Positions 54,067-63,999 of a stretch of DNA of 64,000 bases are shown one piece after another. Within the stretch, counting starts at the first letter, position 1, and every line of letters begins with the position of its first letter. The translations under genes were made by a program, and so were the position numbers. Location of the stretch: contig NBIV01000067.1 in NCBI GenBank assembly GCA_003194525.1, forward strand, positions 1 through 64,000, in the 5' to 3' direction. The notes below the pieces were generated by a model, which saw only the letters and a program-made list of their open reading frames with translations, made no database searches and was not told the origin of the DNA. Source of the stretch: Gracilariopsis chorda (lineage: Eukaryota > Rhodophyta > Florideophyceae > Gracilariales > Gracilariaceae).

Positions 54067-55767
54067 TTATTGTCCCGGTTCTCTCTCATTGTAATGACTG
54101 TGCACAGGGTCACTTGTGAACTTGAACTCTGTTCCTCTCCCTATGTCCCTCCAGCATTCGAAGTGATACGGATGCCGCTTCGCGCCAGTGTATCTACAAC
54201 CAAATGGCACCGTGCCGGTGAATACATACCAACCATTTGAACATCCCATCGGTCCCTCTGCTGTTGCCGGTCGCATCGCACACATTGAAGGTGTAACTTC
54301 TTCGTCCCCAGTAGCGGGGTCATGCTGCAATTGGCTATATCTCTTCAGCAGAACTCTCCAGTACAACATGGCCGCTTCCTTTGACACCACATTGTCTCCA
54401 AAACAATTAGCACGACTGATGATTCTCTTTGATTCCACAGGGTCGCTTTTCGCAGCTTGGATTCTTTCCAGAAGATCTTGTAAGTACGTGTCTACTGGTA
54501 TGAAGTGATAGAATGGCTTCAACAAAGGTTCATACCACATAAACCAATTGGACTTCTGAAAGAAAGGAACTGAACCACTGCTCAGAATTCCACGCTTTCT
54601 GCTGCTACCCAAACCACCGTCAATATCTATTATAAACTGGTACTTTCCCTGACTCTCATAATTCAGCACGTCAGACAAACCGGTTCCAAGGGAGGATTCG
54701 ATTTCATTTACCGAGGTAGCCTTCCCCAGTTTCATCCACTTGGTTATCCCCGCGTCAATAAGATCGGGGTGCTGTTTAGCAAGGGCTGCCAAACGGATTC
54801 GGGGTACTGGTAGCCAGTTGTGGTCATGGTACTCCAAAAGGGAGCTGGAACTACCACGAAAAACGAGCTTTGGTATCCGATGCTCGAAAGGTATCTTCTT
54901 TCCTGTTTTCCACACGTAGTTACCATTAGAACCATATTCAACAGGGTCCGGGACTGGAACGTCAAGATAAGATGTTGAGGTTCGGAAGGAAAACACTGGT
55001 ATGCCCCCCATATCCCTAGACATAGAATCAACAGTTGATCTGGGAGAATCAGCAACGTTTACGTAAAACTCGCATTTGACCTTTGCCAGATCAGGAAAGA
55101 CGTTCATCGCTTCCTGAAGCAAACTCAGCGTCCACGTCATTCGACTGATCCGATATGTTTGGCCCCAATGCTCAAGAACCCTGTACCGCACTTTACCATC
55201 TCCCGCCAGACGAACACGAAAGGCGCCACCGCGGATGAGAACTTCCATGGAGTTCAATAGCTTCCGCGTTATCGGTCTCTGAAGCAGCGGCTGTCCTTTG
55301 AAAGGTGTCGAAAGTGGAATCCATGGAGCCAGGTATCGTGCAACCAGTGCTTCGAAGGCAGACTCAATCTCTGATGAAGAGGTGGTGGGCGCTTCTGCGG
55401 AGCCGAGAATGCGGTTAGAATACCGTGGTGGACCAGCACATATAATCGGGAGCGACTTGGGACTTCTTGGGCGATACGCGGGATCCTCATGATCGTTGGT
55501 GCGCAGGGAATTGTATGAGGTGGGCTGGGGTGCCGTGTTCGGAAGAGAAGAGTTGAAGATGTCGTATTCCGGCCTTGTGTAACTAGGGAAAATGGGGTCA
55601 AGAGTGTAGTTGGAACGTGGAGGATATGGTGATGTCGAGGTTCTCCGTGTAGCAGAGAGTGTAATCAGACAAAAAGCAAACGTGATGAGAAATCCGACAA
55701 TGATGGTAACGTGGTCTTGATTGGAGGAACGCGGATGCAGGGTTGTCATTGTGGGTAGCGCGGTCAC
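54067..55767 (-). CDS. CAP10-like glycosyltransferase (GT90)
   Basis: The protein has 566 residues with a signal anchor at about 20-38 (VTIIVGFLITFAFCLITLS) and a Pro/Ser-rich stem. GT90 landmarks are CEFYVNVADSPRS, KLVFRGSSSS, RIRLAALAKQHPDLIDAGI, YQFIIDIDGGLGSSR, KRGILSSGSVPFFQKSNWFMW and YEPLLKPFYHFIPVD. Family members include fungal xylosyltransferase Cap10 and animal POGLUT enzymes, so a xylosyl or glucosyl transfer in the ER/Golgi is likely. It is divergently placed to the FkbM-type gene, sharing a 614-bp intergenic region. Confidence 0.9.
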   Translation of the reverse strand: MTALPTMTTLHPRSSNQDHVTIIVGFLITFAFCLITLSATRRTSTSPYPPRSNYTLDPIFPSYTRPEYDIFNSSLPNTAPQPTSYNSLRTNDHEDPAYRPRSPKSLPIICAGPPRYSNRILGSAEAPTTSSSEIESAFEALVARYLAPWIPLSTPFKGQPLLQRPITRKLLNSMEVLIRGGAFRVRLAGDGKVRYRVLEHWGQTYRISRMTWTLSLLQEAMNVFPDLAKVKCEFYVNVADSPRSTVDSMSRDMGGIPVFSFRTSTSYLDVPVPDPVEYGSNGNYVWKTGKKIPFEHRIPKLVFRGSSSSLLEYHDHNWLPVPRIRLAALAKQHPDLIDAGITKWMKLGKATSVNEIESSLGTGLSDVLNYESQGKYQFIIDIDGGLGSSRKRGILSSGSVPFFQKSNWFMWYEPLLKPFYHFIPVDTYLQDLLERIQAAKSDPVESKRIISRANCFGDNVVSKEAAMLYWRVLLKRYSQLQHDPATGDEEVTPSMCAMRPATAEGPMGCSNGWYVFTGTVPFGCRYTGAKRHPYHFECWRDIGRGTEFKFTSDPVHSHYNEREPGQ

Positions 55768-56381
55768 GACCTTTGGACCGCATCACACACGGCGAAGTTG
55801 GGGATAGAGGGCGTGGTGGCAAAAAGAAGCTTCGTGTTTAGTGCGAACGACCCTAGTAATCTGAATACCTTTCGTTGTGATTGAAAAACAACCTTGTGAG
55901 GCGTAGAGTAGTCTAGACTTAGGGGCTACGTATTGCAAGTAGAGCGGACACAGATATGGGTGCTCCTTGGGTGCGGGGCATGCGCCGTGAAAAGGAAACT
56001 GCTTACTTAAAGCGGGGATTTGAACCTTCTTTGCCGAACGTCGTGTTCCGAGCGGGGCTGTCGACAATTTGCAACGGGCCACGTACGCTTTGGATAAATC
56101 ATACCTGAGCCTGTCCTTCTCAGTCAGCAATGCTCGGCCCTACAACACATATCGCTGGTCGACTCGATTCAAATTGTCTTCAGTTGAAGGGAACAGAGAG
56201 CTGTCTTGTCGTTTGCTTTCCCTTCGAAGCGCATACAAGGGACGCAAAACGGATGCGTTCTTTGACGAATTCCAAAGCAACAGCGTGACCCGCAGAAACT
56301 CTTCAGAAGAAGTGCTGACAAGCATCAATCGCAACGGAGAGAAAGGTGATCAGTCTATGCTCACTGCATAGTACCATAGCC
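55768..56381. promoter_or_regulatory. Bidirectional promoter interval (GT90 / FkbM)
   Basis: These 614 bp lie between the start codons of two divergent glycan-related genes. I see no clear TATA box for either, and short ORFs within are not supported. Confidence 0.45.
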
Positions 56382-57449
56382 ATGAAGTCCAGGAAAATTG
56401 AAGAAAAGCGAACGTCAACGCGCACATCGCGCGGACATGGAGGCGTGAGAATTCTTTCAAAAAGGTTGATGACAGCACTCCTGAATGTGCGAAGCAATGC
56501 GAGAACGATTGCTTTGTTGGCGACTGTCGTTTGCGCTCTCTTGCTCATGTCGGGGGTGGATGAAAGAGTAATGCATCCATACGAGGCACGTCCTCACAGC
56601 TACTCTCGTTCAGTTATCCGAGAATGTCACCCAGACCCGACCCATGGTATGGGACACACTTTCGAAGCTCGAGTACGCGGTGTAAACGTTTCATTCGCCG
56701 CCTGGACACGGAACCAAACAAATGAACGAGATGTGGTAGCGCTGCGGACTCATGAGGCGGTGAGAATCATGGGCAAGCTGAAGAGAGCGGGGACGCTGTT
56801 AGACGTGGGGGCGAACATTGGAAAGGTGACGTTCCCGACTTTGGCGATGGCGCAGACGCATACGGTCATCGCAGTGGAACCGGTGGGAGTGAACTTGGAT
56901 CAGCTATGCATGACTGCGAACCTGAATGGGTGGTTGGGACACGCTGGATTCCTGCTGCTGAAAGCCGCCATGAGTGATCGGGCCGGAAGCATAGAAATCT
57001 TCGTGCCAGAGGGTAGAGAGGACAACTCTGCTTTGAACGAAGCGGCTGCGGTGGCGAACGTTGGAAAGGCGGAGCATGGGGAGGTAGTTGATGTGGTTGT
57101 CGGAGACACGGTACTGCGCGAGGGCGGATTCAAGCCGGACTTGATCAAAATCGATACGCAAGGGCATGAGCTTCACGTGTTGCGTGGATTGAAGAAATAT
57201 TTGTCGCAAGCCAAGGCCAGAGAAGTTCTCGTGATGGCAGAGAGTGACCCGAAGCTAATGCACATCTCAGGAGTGGATCCGAAGGAGATATACCAACTCA
57301 TGGTGGTGGAACTGGGGTACAAGGCGTACTGCCGGCCCACAGTTGATGTGGAAGACGAGCAGTTTGTGGTGAAAGGGACGCCACTGAGTAGGCGAGAGTA
57401 CCCACCTGGCGGGTGTCGCGATATCTTCTACTTCAAGAGCCGAAGATAA
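56382..57449 (+). CDS. FkbM-type SAM-dependent methyltransferase, membrane-anchored
   Basis: The ATG at 56382 gives 355 residues; an earlier in-frame ATG at 56346 adds 12. A basic start and signal anchor (TIALLATVVCALLLMSG, about 42-58) precede the Rossmann domain. SAM-binding DVGANIGKVT is at 141-150, an acidic VIAVEPVG follows, and the FkbM signature IKIDTQGHE lies at 255-263. FkbM enzymes O-methylate sugars or related hydroxyls. With an anchor and four glycosyltransferase neighbours, methylation of a Golgi polysaccharide is a reasonable inference. Stop TAA at 57447-57449. Confidence 0.88.
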   Translation: MKSRKIEEKRTSTRTSRGHGGVRILSKRLMTALLNVRSNARTIALLATVVCALLLMSGVDERVMHPYEARPHSYSRSVIRECHPDPTHGMGHTFEARVRGVNVSFAAWTRNQTNERDVVALRTHEAVRIMGKLKRAGTLLDVGANIGKVTFPTLAMAQTHTVIAVEPVGVNLDQLCMTANLNGWLGHAGFLLLKAAMSDRAGSIEIFVPEGREDNSALNEAAAVANVGKAEHGEVVDVVVGDTVLREGGFKPDLIKIDTQGHELHVLRGLKKYLSQAKAREVLVMAESDPKLMHISGVDPKEIYQLMVVELGYKAYCRPTVDVEDEQFVVKGTPLSRREYPPGGCRDIFYFKSRR

Positions 57450-58750
57450 ATGGGGCTGGGTGGGGGCGGAGGGGTGCGGGAAGGGCTTACGTGCATTTGT
57501 GATGAAGGTTAAAGTGATTTGGGTTGTGGTACGAAGGTGCGCTCGCGTGAGCGTCTTGCAACAGAGCAGTTTGTACATTTGAGGACCGCTATGGGAAACT
57601 CGAGATTGGCGCGTGATTCATCGTCGTTCGATGACAACAGATGGCGCAAGTTGACGAGAGAGCGGCGCACCTCTGCCAACAGTACGAACTGTACCAAAGG
57701 TAGATTGCTACCTACGACGGCGTCATACGCTATGAGCTGGCGAGCGCGTTCAGCCGGCTTGTAAATTTCTTTTTCTTGGATTACGCTGCGTTGTACACTT
57801 GTCATCCGTAGTACCAAAGGTACAAGTGTTAGCAATCAGAAGGGCTTAACTTGGAACACATTCAAGACATTAAAGAATGAAAAATTTTGCCCAGCTTTTG
57901 GATCGCCCTCACCGATGGTAGACGAAGAAGGGCTTAACTTGAGACAAAGACAAAGACAAAGCTTGGTCTTCTTATCGTCTCTTGAAACTTGTGTTCTGTT
58001 TTGGCATAGTGGCACTGAATCTTGTTAGTATAAACCGCAATAGTGCAAACTGCTGTAAAACTAACTTATTAGTTGCGGCAGTGTTGCGATAACGGACGTT
58101 CTGGCTTTCTTTAACGCAATGCCATGCCAAACGCGTTTGGTGCACGAATTGGAAAAGAAAGCCAACAGCTACACAATAAACGTTAACCACAACTAAAATG
58201 CTTCTTTGTACAGCTTATCTACTATTCTTTCTTCTAAACAAAAGACGCAAAAGCTTTTACCCTTGAGTACTTCAACATTCAAGTTTGCAGCCACTTTACT
58301 GAAGCTATAGTTCTGGCGATTTTGGCACTCCCAAAACCCAAAGCTCCTGCGGTTGACACCTTGATAGACATACTCTGATTTCCGCCTTAATTTGGATCTG
58401 TACAAGAGTCAAATTTTTACAAAACCAAAATTTTGCTAATTACAAAAAAGAAAAACAGGTTCTTCTCATCTCCAGCCACCTTTTTGGCAAAAAAATCCTT
58501 TCAACTTAAGCCCGGTCAAATAAAGTCCTTCTAATTTCTAGCCCTCGTCTTCCCACGACAATTCCCGTTCTCAGACGCCAGGAACGCGGTGACTTGATCT
58601 GCGTTTCCTCATGCCCAAGCCCAACTTCCCACATCTGCGCCTACGAGAGTACCCGAAGCGCTCCCCTCTTTGCCATGACCCGCAGTGTGGCGTCTCATTT
58701 GGAAGCCGGGCGCGTACCTGGGCTTAGAGCTGTTGAAACCCTTCAGCCCC
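57450..58750. other. Intergenic region upstream of GT8-GT64
   Basis: This interval of 1.3 kb has no gene I can support. It contains a repeated AGGGCTTAACTTG (near 57,841 and 57,927), GTACCAAAGGTAC-type short palindromes and a short AAAGAC tandem run. Minus-strand ORFs at 57972-58405 lack domains. Confidence 0.55.
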
Positions 58751-60382
58751 ATGGAGTCCTATCGCAGTCGCCTGATCATCCTCTTCTTCCTTCTCCTCAC
58801 CCCTCTCACCGTCGCAATCGACACGTCCATCTCGGAAACCATCGAACAGGTTGACCGTCACGCCTTTGCAAGCCTGCTATGCGATCCCGAAACACTCCCG
58901 GCCGTTGAGGCCCTTGCTCATTCCATTCGCTTCGCGGACCACGATGAACCCTTTCTCATCATTGTTCCCTCCTCTGTCCCGGACTTTGTCGTTGGTCGCA
59001 TCAATGATCTACCGAATACCCACGCTTTTGAAGCCGATTCACTACCTTATCCGTTTAATTCCACTGCCGACCGTATGAGTATTCACAAGCCGTGTCGATT
59101 CCTCAAGTTACAATTATGGGGACTTACAAGATGGCGCAAGATCATCTTCTTGGATGCAGATACAATCATTCGAAACAATGTGGCCGAGTTGTTTGAAGCA
59201 CCAGGCTTCAGCGCGGTCAAAGATCCGGTGGGCATGAACTATAACACGGGAGTAATTGTTATTGAGCCCTCTCGTTACGTCTACTCGCTCATCGTCAACA
59301 ACTACGTTCATGCAGGTAGTTATAATGTCGGAGACCAGGGTGCTCTCAACGCCCTCATCGATTTTGACGCCTGGAACCCGCTTCCGATGAGGTACAACAC
59401 CTTTCACACCGCTCCGGAAGAAGCATTCAATGATGCCAAGATCGTCCATTACTCGGGCGATGCGAAACCGTGGAACTTTTGGAACGCAAGAGGGCACGGT
59501 AGGATTCCGACTCGCGCATTCGTTGAGTGGTGTCACATGGCTGAAAACACTCCTACTGCAGCGTGCCATATGCGTGGAAAGGTCGATCACCGTGAGAAGG
59601 TTGGTCTTATGAAAAAGCGCTACAGAGATTCTGTTGATGACCAGTTCCTCAGCGTTCTTCTATCTACGTATAATCGCGATTCGTGGAGTGAACTGTCCTT
59701 GTTTTATGCCAAACTTGATTTCGTAAAGGAGGTCTACGTTGTGTGGCAAAACATGAACCGAACAAGAGAACCGGCGCCACATGAGAAGGTCCGATTCGTG
59801 TACCCAGACTCGGACTCGTTGAACAATCGTTACCTTGCCGCAGATTTGTCCGAGGACTGTGTCTACATCTGTGACGATGACATCTATGTACCTGCGCACA
59901 CTTTGATGTCCGGCTTCGAGGTATGGAAACAGAACCCCGCTCGACTCGTTGGATTCTACCCGCGAATGTGGTATCCGATTCCAGGTTCTTACACCGTAAA
60001 CATTGCAGGAGGATACAATATTGTCTTAACGAAGGGCATGTTTGCTCACCGTTCCTTCCTTACTGCTTACTCTTTGTTCCTGCCAAAACGTCTCACAAAT
60101 ATCGTTGACGAACACATGAACTGTGAGGACATTCTGTTCAACATGATGGCAGTTGGTATGACAGGCTTGCCGCCTTTGGCTGTGATGTCGAACGAAACGA
60201 TCCATGATGTCGGGAAGGACAAAGGTATATCAGGACCTAAAGGTTCCGGTCATTTGCGAGTTCGCGACTATTGCGTGCAAAGCTTTATGCGGCTTGGTAT
60301 GGATCAACCCACCCTGGCCAGTCGTGGTAGTATCTTGCCATTAGCGCGAAAGAACCACGTTGTAGGTGCCATTGGTGACTAG
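58751..60382 (+). CDS. Two-domain glycosyltransferase, GT8 fused to GT64
   Basis: The ATG at 58751 (MESYRSRLIILFFLLLTPL) starts a signal peptide or anchor and gives 543 residues. Residues 35-275 form a glycogenin-like GT8 domain: DRMSIHKPCRFLKLQLWGL, FLDADTI with DAD at 135-137, MNYNTGVIVIEP, GDQGALN and KIVHYSGDAKPW. Residues 300-530 form a GT64 (EXTL2-like) domain: LSTYNRDSW, CVYICDDDIYVP with DDD at 375-377, LVGFYPRMW, NIVLTKGMF and NCEDILFNMM. In animals GT64 is the GlcNAc/GalNAc-transferring half of EXT proteins. Both domains keep their metal motifs, so a bifunctional Golgi enzyme is likely. Stop TAG at 60380-60382. Confidence 0.9.
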   Translation: MESYRSRLIILFFLLLTPLTVAIDTSISETIEQVDRHAFASLLCDPETLPAVEALAHSIRFADHDEPFLIIVPSSVPDFVVGRINDLPNTHAFEADSLPYPFNSTADRMSIHKPCRFLKLQLWGLTRWRKIIFLDADTIIRNNVAELFEAPGFSAVKDPVGMNYNTGVIVIEPSRYVYSLIVNNYVHAGSYNVGDQGALNALIDFDAWNPLPMRYNTFHTAPEEAFNDAKIVHYSGDAKPWNFWNARGHGRIPTRAFVEWCHMAENTPTAACHMRGKVDHREKVGLMKKRYRDSVDDQFLSVLLSTYNRDSWSELSLFYAKLDFVKEVYVVWQNMNRTREPAPHEKVRFVYPDSDSLNNRYLAADLSEDCVYICDDDIYVPAHTLMSGFEVWKQNPARLVGFYPRMWYPIPGSYTVNIAGGYNIVLTKGMFAHRSFLTAYSLFLPKRLTNIVDEHMNCEDILFNMMAVGMTGLPPLAVMSNETIHDVGKDKGISGPKGSGHLRVRDYCVQSFMRLGMDQPTLASRGSILPLARKNHVVGAIGD

Positions 60383-60816
60383 CAGCGGGGTGCTAACTGA
60401 ACGATCCCTTTGCTCTCAGTAAAACTTGTATGTTCAAATGATAACAGGGGAGACGACTTCGCCCAACCTTAACGGTATGCCGTTTCGAAGTTATGAGACT
60501 TGTAAATTTCTATCAATAAAACGCATACGCATTGATATCCTTCGCACCACAAGACATCATCATCCCGATGTCTCCTAAGCAAAGTAAACATACCTCCGAG
60601 CCACGAAGCAGCAGCAACCCGGTTTGCAAGCATCATACCTTCTCAAGGTTTCGTAGCGTTTTCAACATAACTTCCATTCTTCGGAAACAATAAGGTGAAA
60701 GTGTTTCGTGAGCGATCCCGCTTGTTCCGCTTGGGTTTCGCTCTCTAGTGATGGAGCAGCTCTTCATGGTTTGTTTCCGTACTTGAATGCATTTTCTCGA
60801 AAAGAGGTTGCTTGCG
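60383..60816. other. Space between convergent GT8-GT64 and URM1 genes
   Basis: No gene is seen. AATAAA (about 60,515) lies 130 bp past the GT8-GT64 stop and may serve as its polyadenylation signal. Confidence 0.5.
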
Positions 60817-61195
60817 TCAACCTCCATGTAGAGTAGAGATGAAGGAGATGTGGTCGCCCTCCTTGAGCACGTATTCGCGTGCATCCACCAATTCCCAATC
60901 AACATCATTAACTAGCACCAAAATCCCCGGTCGAAGCGTACCTTGACTAATAAACATGTCATGTCTTTCACGAATAAGTGTAGTACGGATGTATTCGATC
61001 AGGTCCTTAATCGTACGAACAGATTCGTCAGGAACTCGCACTTCCATTTGCTTCTTGTGGGAGAAGAGAGCCTCCAACCCTCCCCTTTCGTAGCAGGTAG
61101 ATTTCTGGGTTAGGTGCCGCAAGAACTAATCGTAGAGGGAGAGATACAGAAAAGAGCGTGGATTCTTACCCAAACTGTAGCTCAAGAGTAGTCAT
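60817..61195 (-). CDS. URM1: Ubiquitin-related modifier 1 (Urm1), one intron
   Basis: Exon 2 (61084-60817) encodes GGLEALFSHKKQMEV, TIKDLIEYI, RPGILVLVNDVDWEL and the obligatory C-terminal STLHGG, matching Urm1. Exon 1 (61195-61170) encodes MTTLELQF and ends at a consensus donor GTAAGA. An acceptor AG at 61086-61085 keeps the frame and gives a 97-residue protein, the usual Urm1 length, with an 85-nt intron (61085-61169). A more canonical CAG lies 24 nt upstream in the intron but would break the frame. Urm1 is the sulfur carrier for 2-thiolation of wobble uridine in cytosolic tRNAs and a protein modifier, activated by Uba4. Confidence 0.92.
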
Positions 61196-61530
61196 GTCGG
61201 ATGTGACTTCAAATCGGGTTCGATCCTTCTTAGGAAAGAACTTCTTAAAACGTTTTTTGATGAATCAGCTTCTACACCTCCACAGAAATCGGATACTTGC
61301 TCGAGCTAGGCAAATGTAACAAGTCTTGTCTGACGCGCAAGTAACCTTCTTGGATATGAACAGCTCATCGAAGACTGTGAAGTCAATAGATAGGGGTAAC
61401 AAAACACCCTCGAACACAGTTGAGCCTCCAGAATTAGTCCAAAAAAATCAGAACCAATTCAGATTTCGTCGAAAATGATCATGAAAGGATCTCGGAATGT
61501 GACTCATCCTTCCCTGCTACGCGAACCGCG
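61196..61530. promoter_or_regulatory. Divergent promoter interval (URM1 / LCAT-like)
   Basis: These 335 bp separate the start codons of two divergent genes. No distinct TATA element is evident. Confidence 0.4.
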
Positions 61531-62658
61531 ATGTCGTTCGGAGGATATCGGAGCCGCTCGGACTGCGCCCAGGCTCTTGTGTTCCTCATCGCGCTCGTTG
61601 GAAAATGTTCAGGACACTTCTTGAAGTTAACACGTAGCCAATACACGCATCTAAGATCATCAGGTGACTACAGCTCCTTGACATCGTCTCCATCCCCACG
61701 CACGGCACCGTTGTTGAAGTCAAATGTGCAGATCGTATTCATTCCTTCGTTTCAAGGAACACTTCTGCAAAACACGGAATATCAGCTTCCGTTATTCTTA
61801 TCGCCGTTATCTCGCACAAGCTACAAGCGCGTCTATGAATTACTACGCAGCGAGCAAACGCATGCTGTCACTGGCGAATACGCGGTGGAGTACGCCCACT
61901 ATGGTTGCAAAAACAACAGCGGACACTTCTCTCATTGCATGTCGGTTCCTCTGCGAGGGGCCGTGTCGCACCTGAAAGAGAAATATCGAGTACAAAGCTT
62001 AGGGTATGACTGGAGGCAAACTAGACAGACAATTTACAATGGAGGTTTCGGTGAGGAGATAAGGCAAGCGTTAAAGTGTGATCAATGTGTCATTATCGCG
62101 CACGGGTCTGGATGTAGCTTGCTGCGATATGCAGCCGGACGAGAGCCAATCGTCCGTTCAACGACCGCCTGCATTGCCCCAGCAACCGCGAGAACCGCAT
62201 CTGCAACGAAGCAGGGGGATGGTCTTGCAACAGCGGGCAACGCTCACACGATTGGGGACTGTATGAGAAGCGTGCGGGAAAGAAAGATAGACTTCGGAAG
62301 CATGGCAGGTGAGCTTGGAATGCTTCGTGGGAGAAAGGGACGTTCCGCTTTGCCAGCAGTGGAGGGCTTAGATTATGAAGAGGTTCGCATGGTTTCAAAA
62401 CAGGAACGAGCAAGACTTTTGAGAAGTTTCGATGCTATTCGCGAATTGGGTGTGAATGATGGGGCTGTATTGCATGTATGTGTTGAGGGACTGGGTCAAG
62501 TTACGAGAGTTGATGGAATCGAGATGGATGGTGACGGTGTTGTGGAAAAAGGGAGTTGCCGTGGTGTTGCAAATCAGGTTCTCTCAGTGCAGGCAAGGCA
62601 CTTGGATCTTGTCCGAATGGTTGACGCCGCTGTCACGGAACGTTATCGAAGTAGATAG
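61531..62658 (+). CDS. LCAT/PDAT-like alpha/beta hydrolase
   Basis: The protein is 375 residues with a possible signal sequence (ALVFLIALVGKCSG, about 15-28). Residues 67-80 (VQIVFIPSFQGTLL) match the first beta-strand region of lecithin:cholesterol acyltransferases. GYDWRQ (158-163) is the characteristic LCAT box. IIAHGSGCSLLRY (188-200) is the nucleophile elbow with Ser193 in an H-G-S-G context instead of the usual H-S-M-G. The C-terminal half is divergent, and the Asp and His of the triad are not obvious. It could be a phospholipid or steryl acyltransferase relative, or a non-catalytic derivative. Confidence 0.6.
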   Translation: MSFGGYRSRSDCAQALVFLIALVGKCSGHFLKLTRSQYTHLRSSGDYSSLTSSPSPRTAPLLKSNVQIVFIPSFQGTLLQNTEYQLPLFLSPLSRTSYKRVYELLRSEQTHAVTGEYAVEYAHYGCKNNSGHFSHCMSVPLRGAVSHLKEKYRVQSLGYDWRQTRQTIYNGGFGEEIRQALKCDQCVIIAHGSGCSLLRYAAGREPIVRSTTACIAPATARTASATKQGDGLATAGNAHTIGDCMRSVRERKIDFGSMAGELGMLRGRKGRSALPAVEGLDYEEVRMVSKQERARLLRSFDAIRELGVNDGAVLHVCVEGLGQVTRVDGIEMDGDGVVEKGSCRGVANQVLSVQARHLDLVRMVDAAVTERYRSR

Positions 62659-63510
62659 GCTCAGGGTGTTTGCGTGTTTTTGAACTTTATGTGAGAGTGG
62701 TCGCGAAAGATATCTGCCGCAAGGTCTCGCGAGCAGGTTTACTCGCACGCAGTGAAGGTCAGTCGATTTCGTTAAACACTTCGCAAGCAGCGAGGATTCA
62801 TGCAACAAATTTCAACCTGGCGCGATCTTGATGCACCTTCTCCCACAAATGCCCACATATTGTGCTGTCTAAAGGTGCCGGTGTGGAGCCTGTCTGTCGA
62901 GATGTGGCCTTTAGAGAGCAGTTGCACAGTATTCTTTCAATTGGTCTTTAGGAAAGGTTACTTACGACACTAGCTCGCGTTCATGCTTCCGAGCTAGCAT
63001 CATAATTTAACCCTTGGTCATTTGAGAATGTCGTCTCTTCTTCATGGCATTTTGCAACACATGTTCCAGGTGTAGGGAAGAATAATCTATGAGCTAGGTT
63101 TGAGCAGCCGACGGTGCTTCAAATGCTCGTCTTACTCCGGCTTACCGAGTGTTTCCTGAAGTGCTCTACGCTGCACCCACGTTGCACTCGTTATCTGTAG
63201 CTATGGGGCTGTCAGGGAAGGATCCATAACGGCGTACACATGTAGGCGTGTGATACAACACGGACGATGTGGTGTTCCCACGTTCATGAAGAACGTCACG
63301 GTTCATTCCACGTCATCGTCCTGAGCCGCACTTTTTAGCTCAGCGAGGACATCTCCCAACGCACGCCAACATTCAATTACACAAAAACTTGCAGAAACCC
63401 TCGGCATGTGTCACCGTCTAAGATCAGCTCCCGTGCTGCGCACACGTTCACGCTGAACGAGTCTTCACAGCAAAGCAGAAAGGAGAAAAGCTCTGCACAG
63501 ACATGACAAC
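62659..63510. other. Intergenic region, no gene recognised
   Basis: This 850-bp interval follows the LCAT-like gene. No ORF with recognisable content or RNA gene was found. Confidence 0.5.
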
Positions 63511-63999
63511 ATGTCCGTCAGTGGCAGCCAACACCGGATGAACACCCACACCGTTGAACGACCTCCGCTCCAGGCCCCCGAACTAATAAAGGCGCCGGCG
63601 CAAATCAGAAAAAGATGGCAATTCAACTTGAGGCTCGATGACCAACGCGCCGTGATTCAGCTACTTTGCACAACCGTCGACTGCTTCGCCACGCTTAGCA
63701 CCGCCGTCGGAAACACGTTTCGTCCAGTCACACACACCCGTTCCGATTCTCACCGCAAATCGCGCAAGCTTTGCTCCTATTTTGATATGTGCTGGCGTTT
63801 ACGTCCGCTTACCGAGCTCCAAATGATATGCCTAGATTCACCGCCAGGGGCTCCGCCACTATCCGTCAACCACGTCTCTCAGTTCATGGTTGTCGCCATC
63901 ATGGCTCATTTCCGAGACAGAGCGCACTTGTATAAATGTAGCTCGATGTTCCCTCCACTTCTCACCCTTGCCCGCATCCCAACACTACTAGTCTTCTGA
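63511..63999 (+). CDS. Hypothetical protein at window end
   Basis: The ATG at 63511 (MSVSGSQHRMNTHTVERPP) opens 162 codons with a stop at 63997-63999, one base before the window end. I recognise no domain. If an intron occurs, this could be only a first exon. Confidence 0.35.
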   Translation: MSVSGSQHRMNTHTVERPPLQAPELIKAPAQIRKRWQFNLRLDDQRAVIQLLCTTVDCFATLSTAVGNTFRPVTHTRSDSHRKSRKLCSYFDMCWRLRPLTELQMICLDSPPGAPPLSVNHVSQFMVVAIMAHFRDRAHLYKCSSMFPPLLTLARIPTLLVF

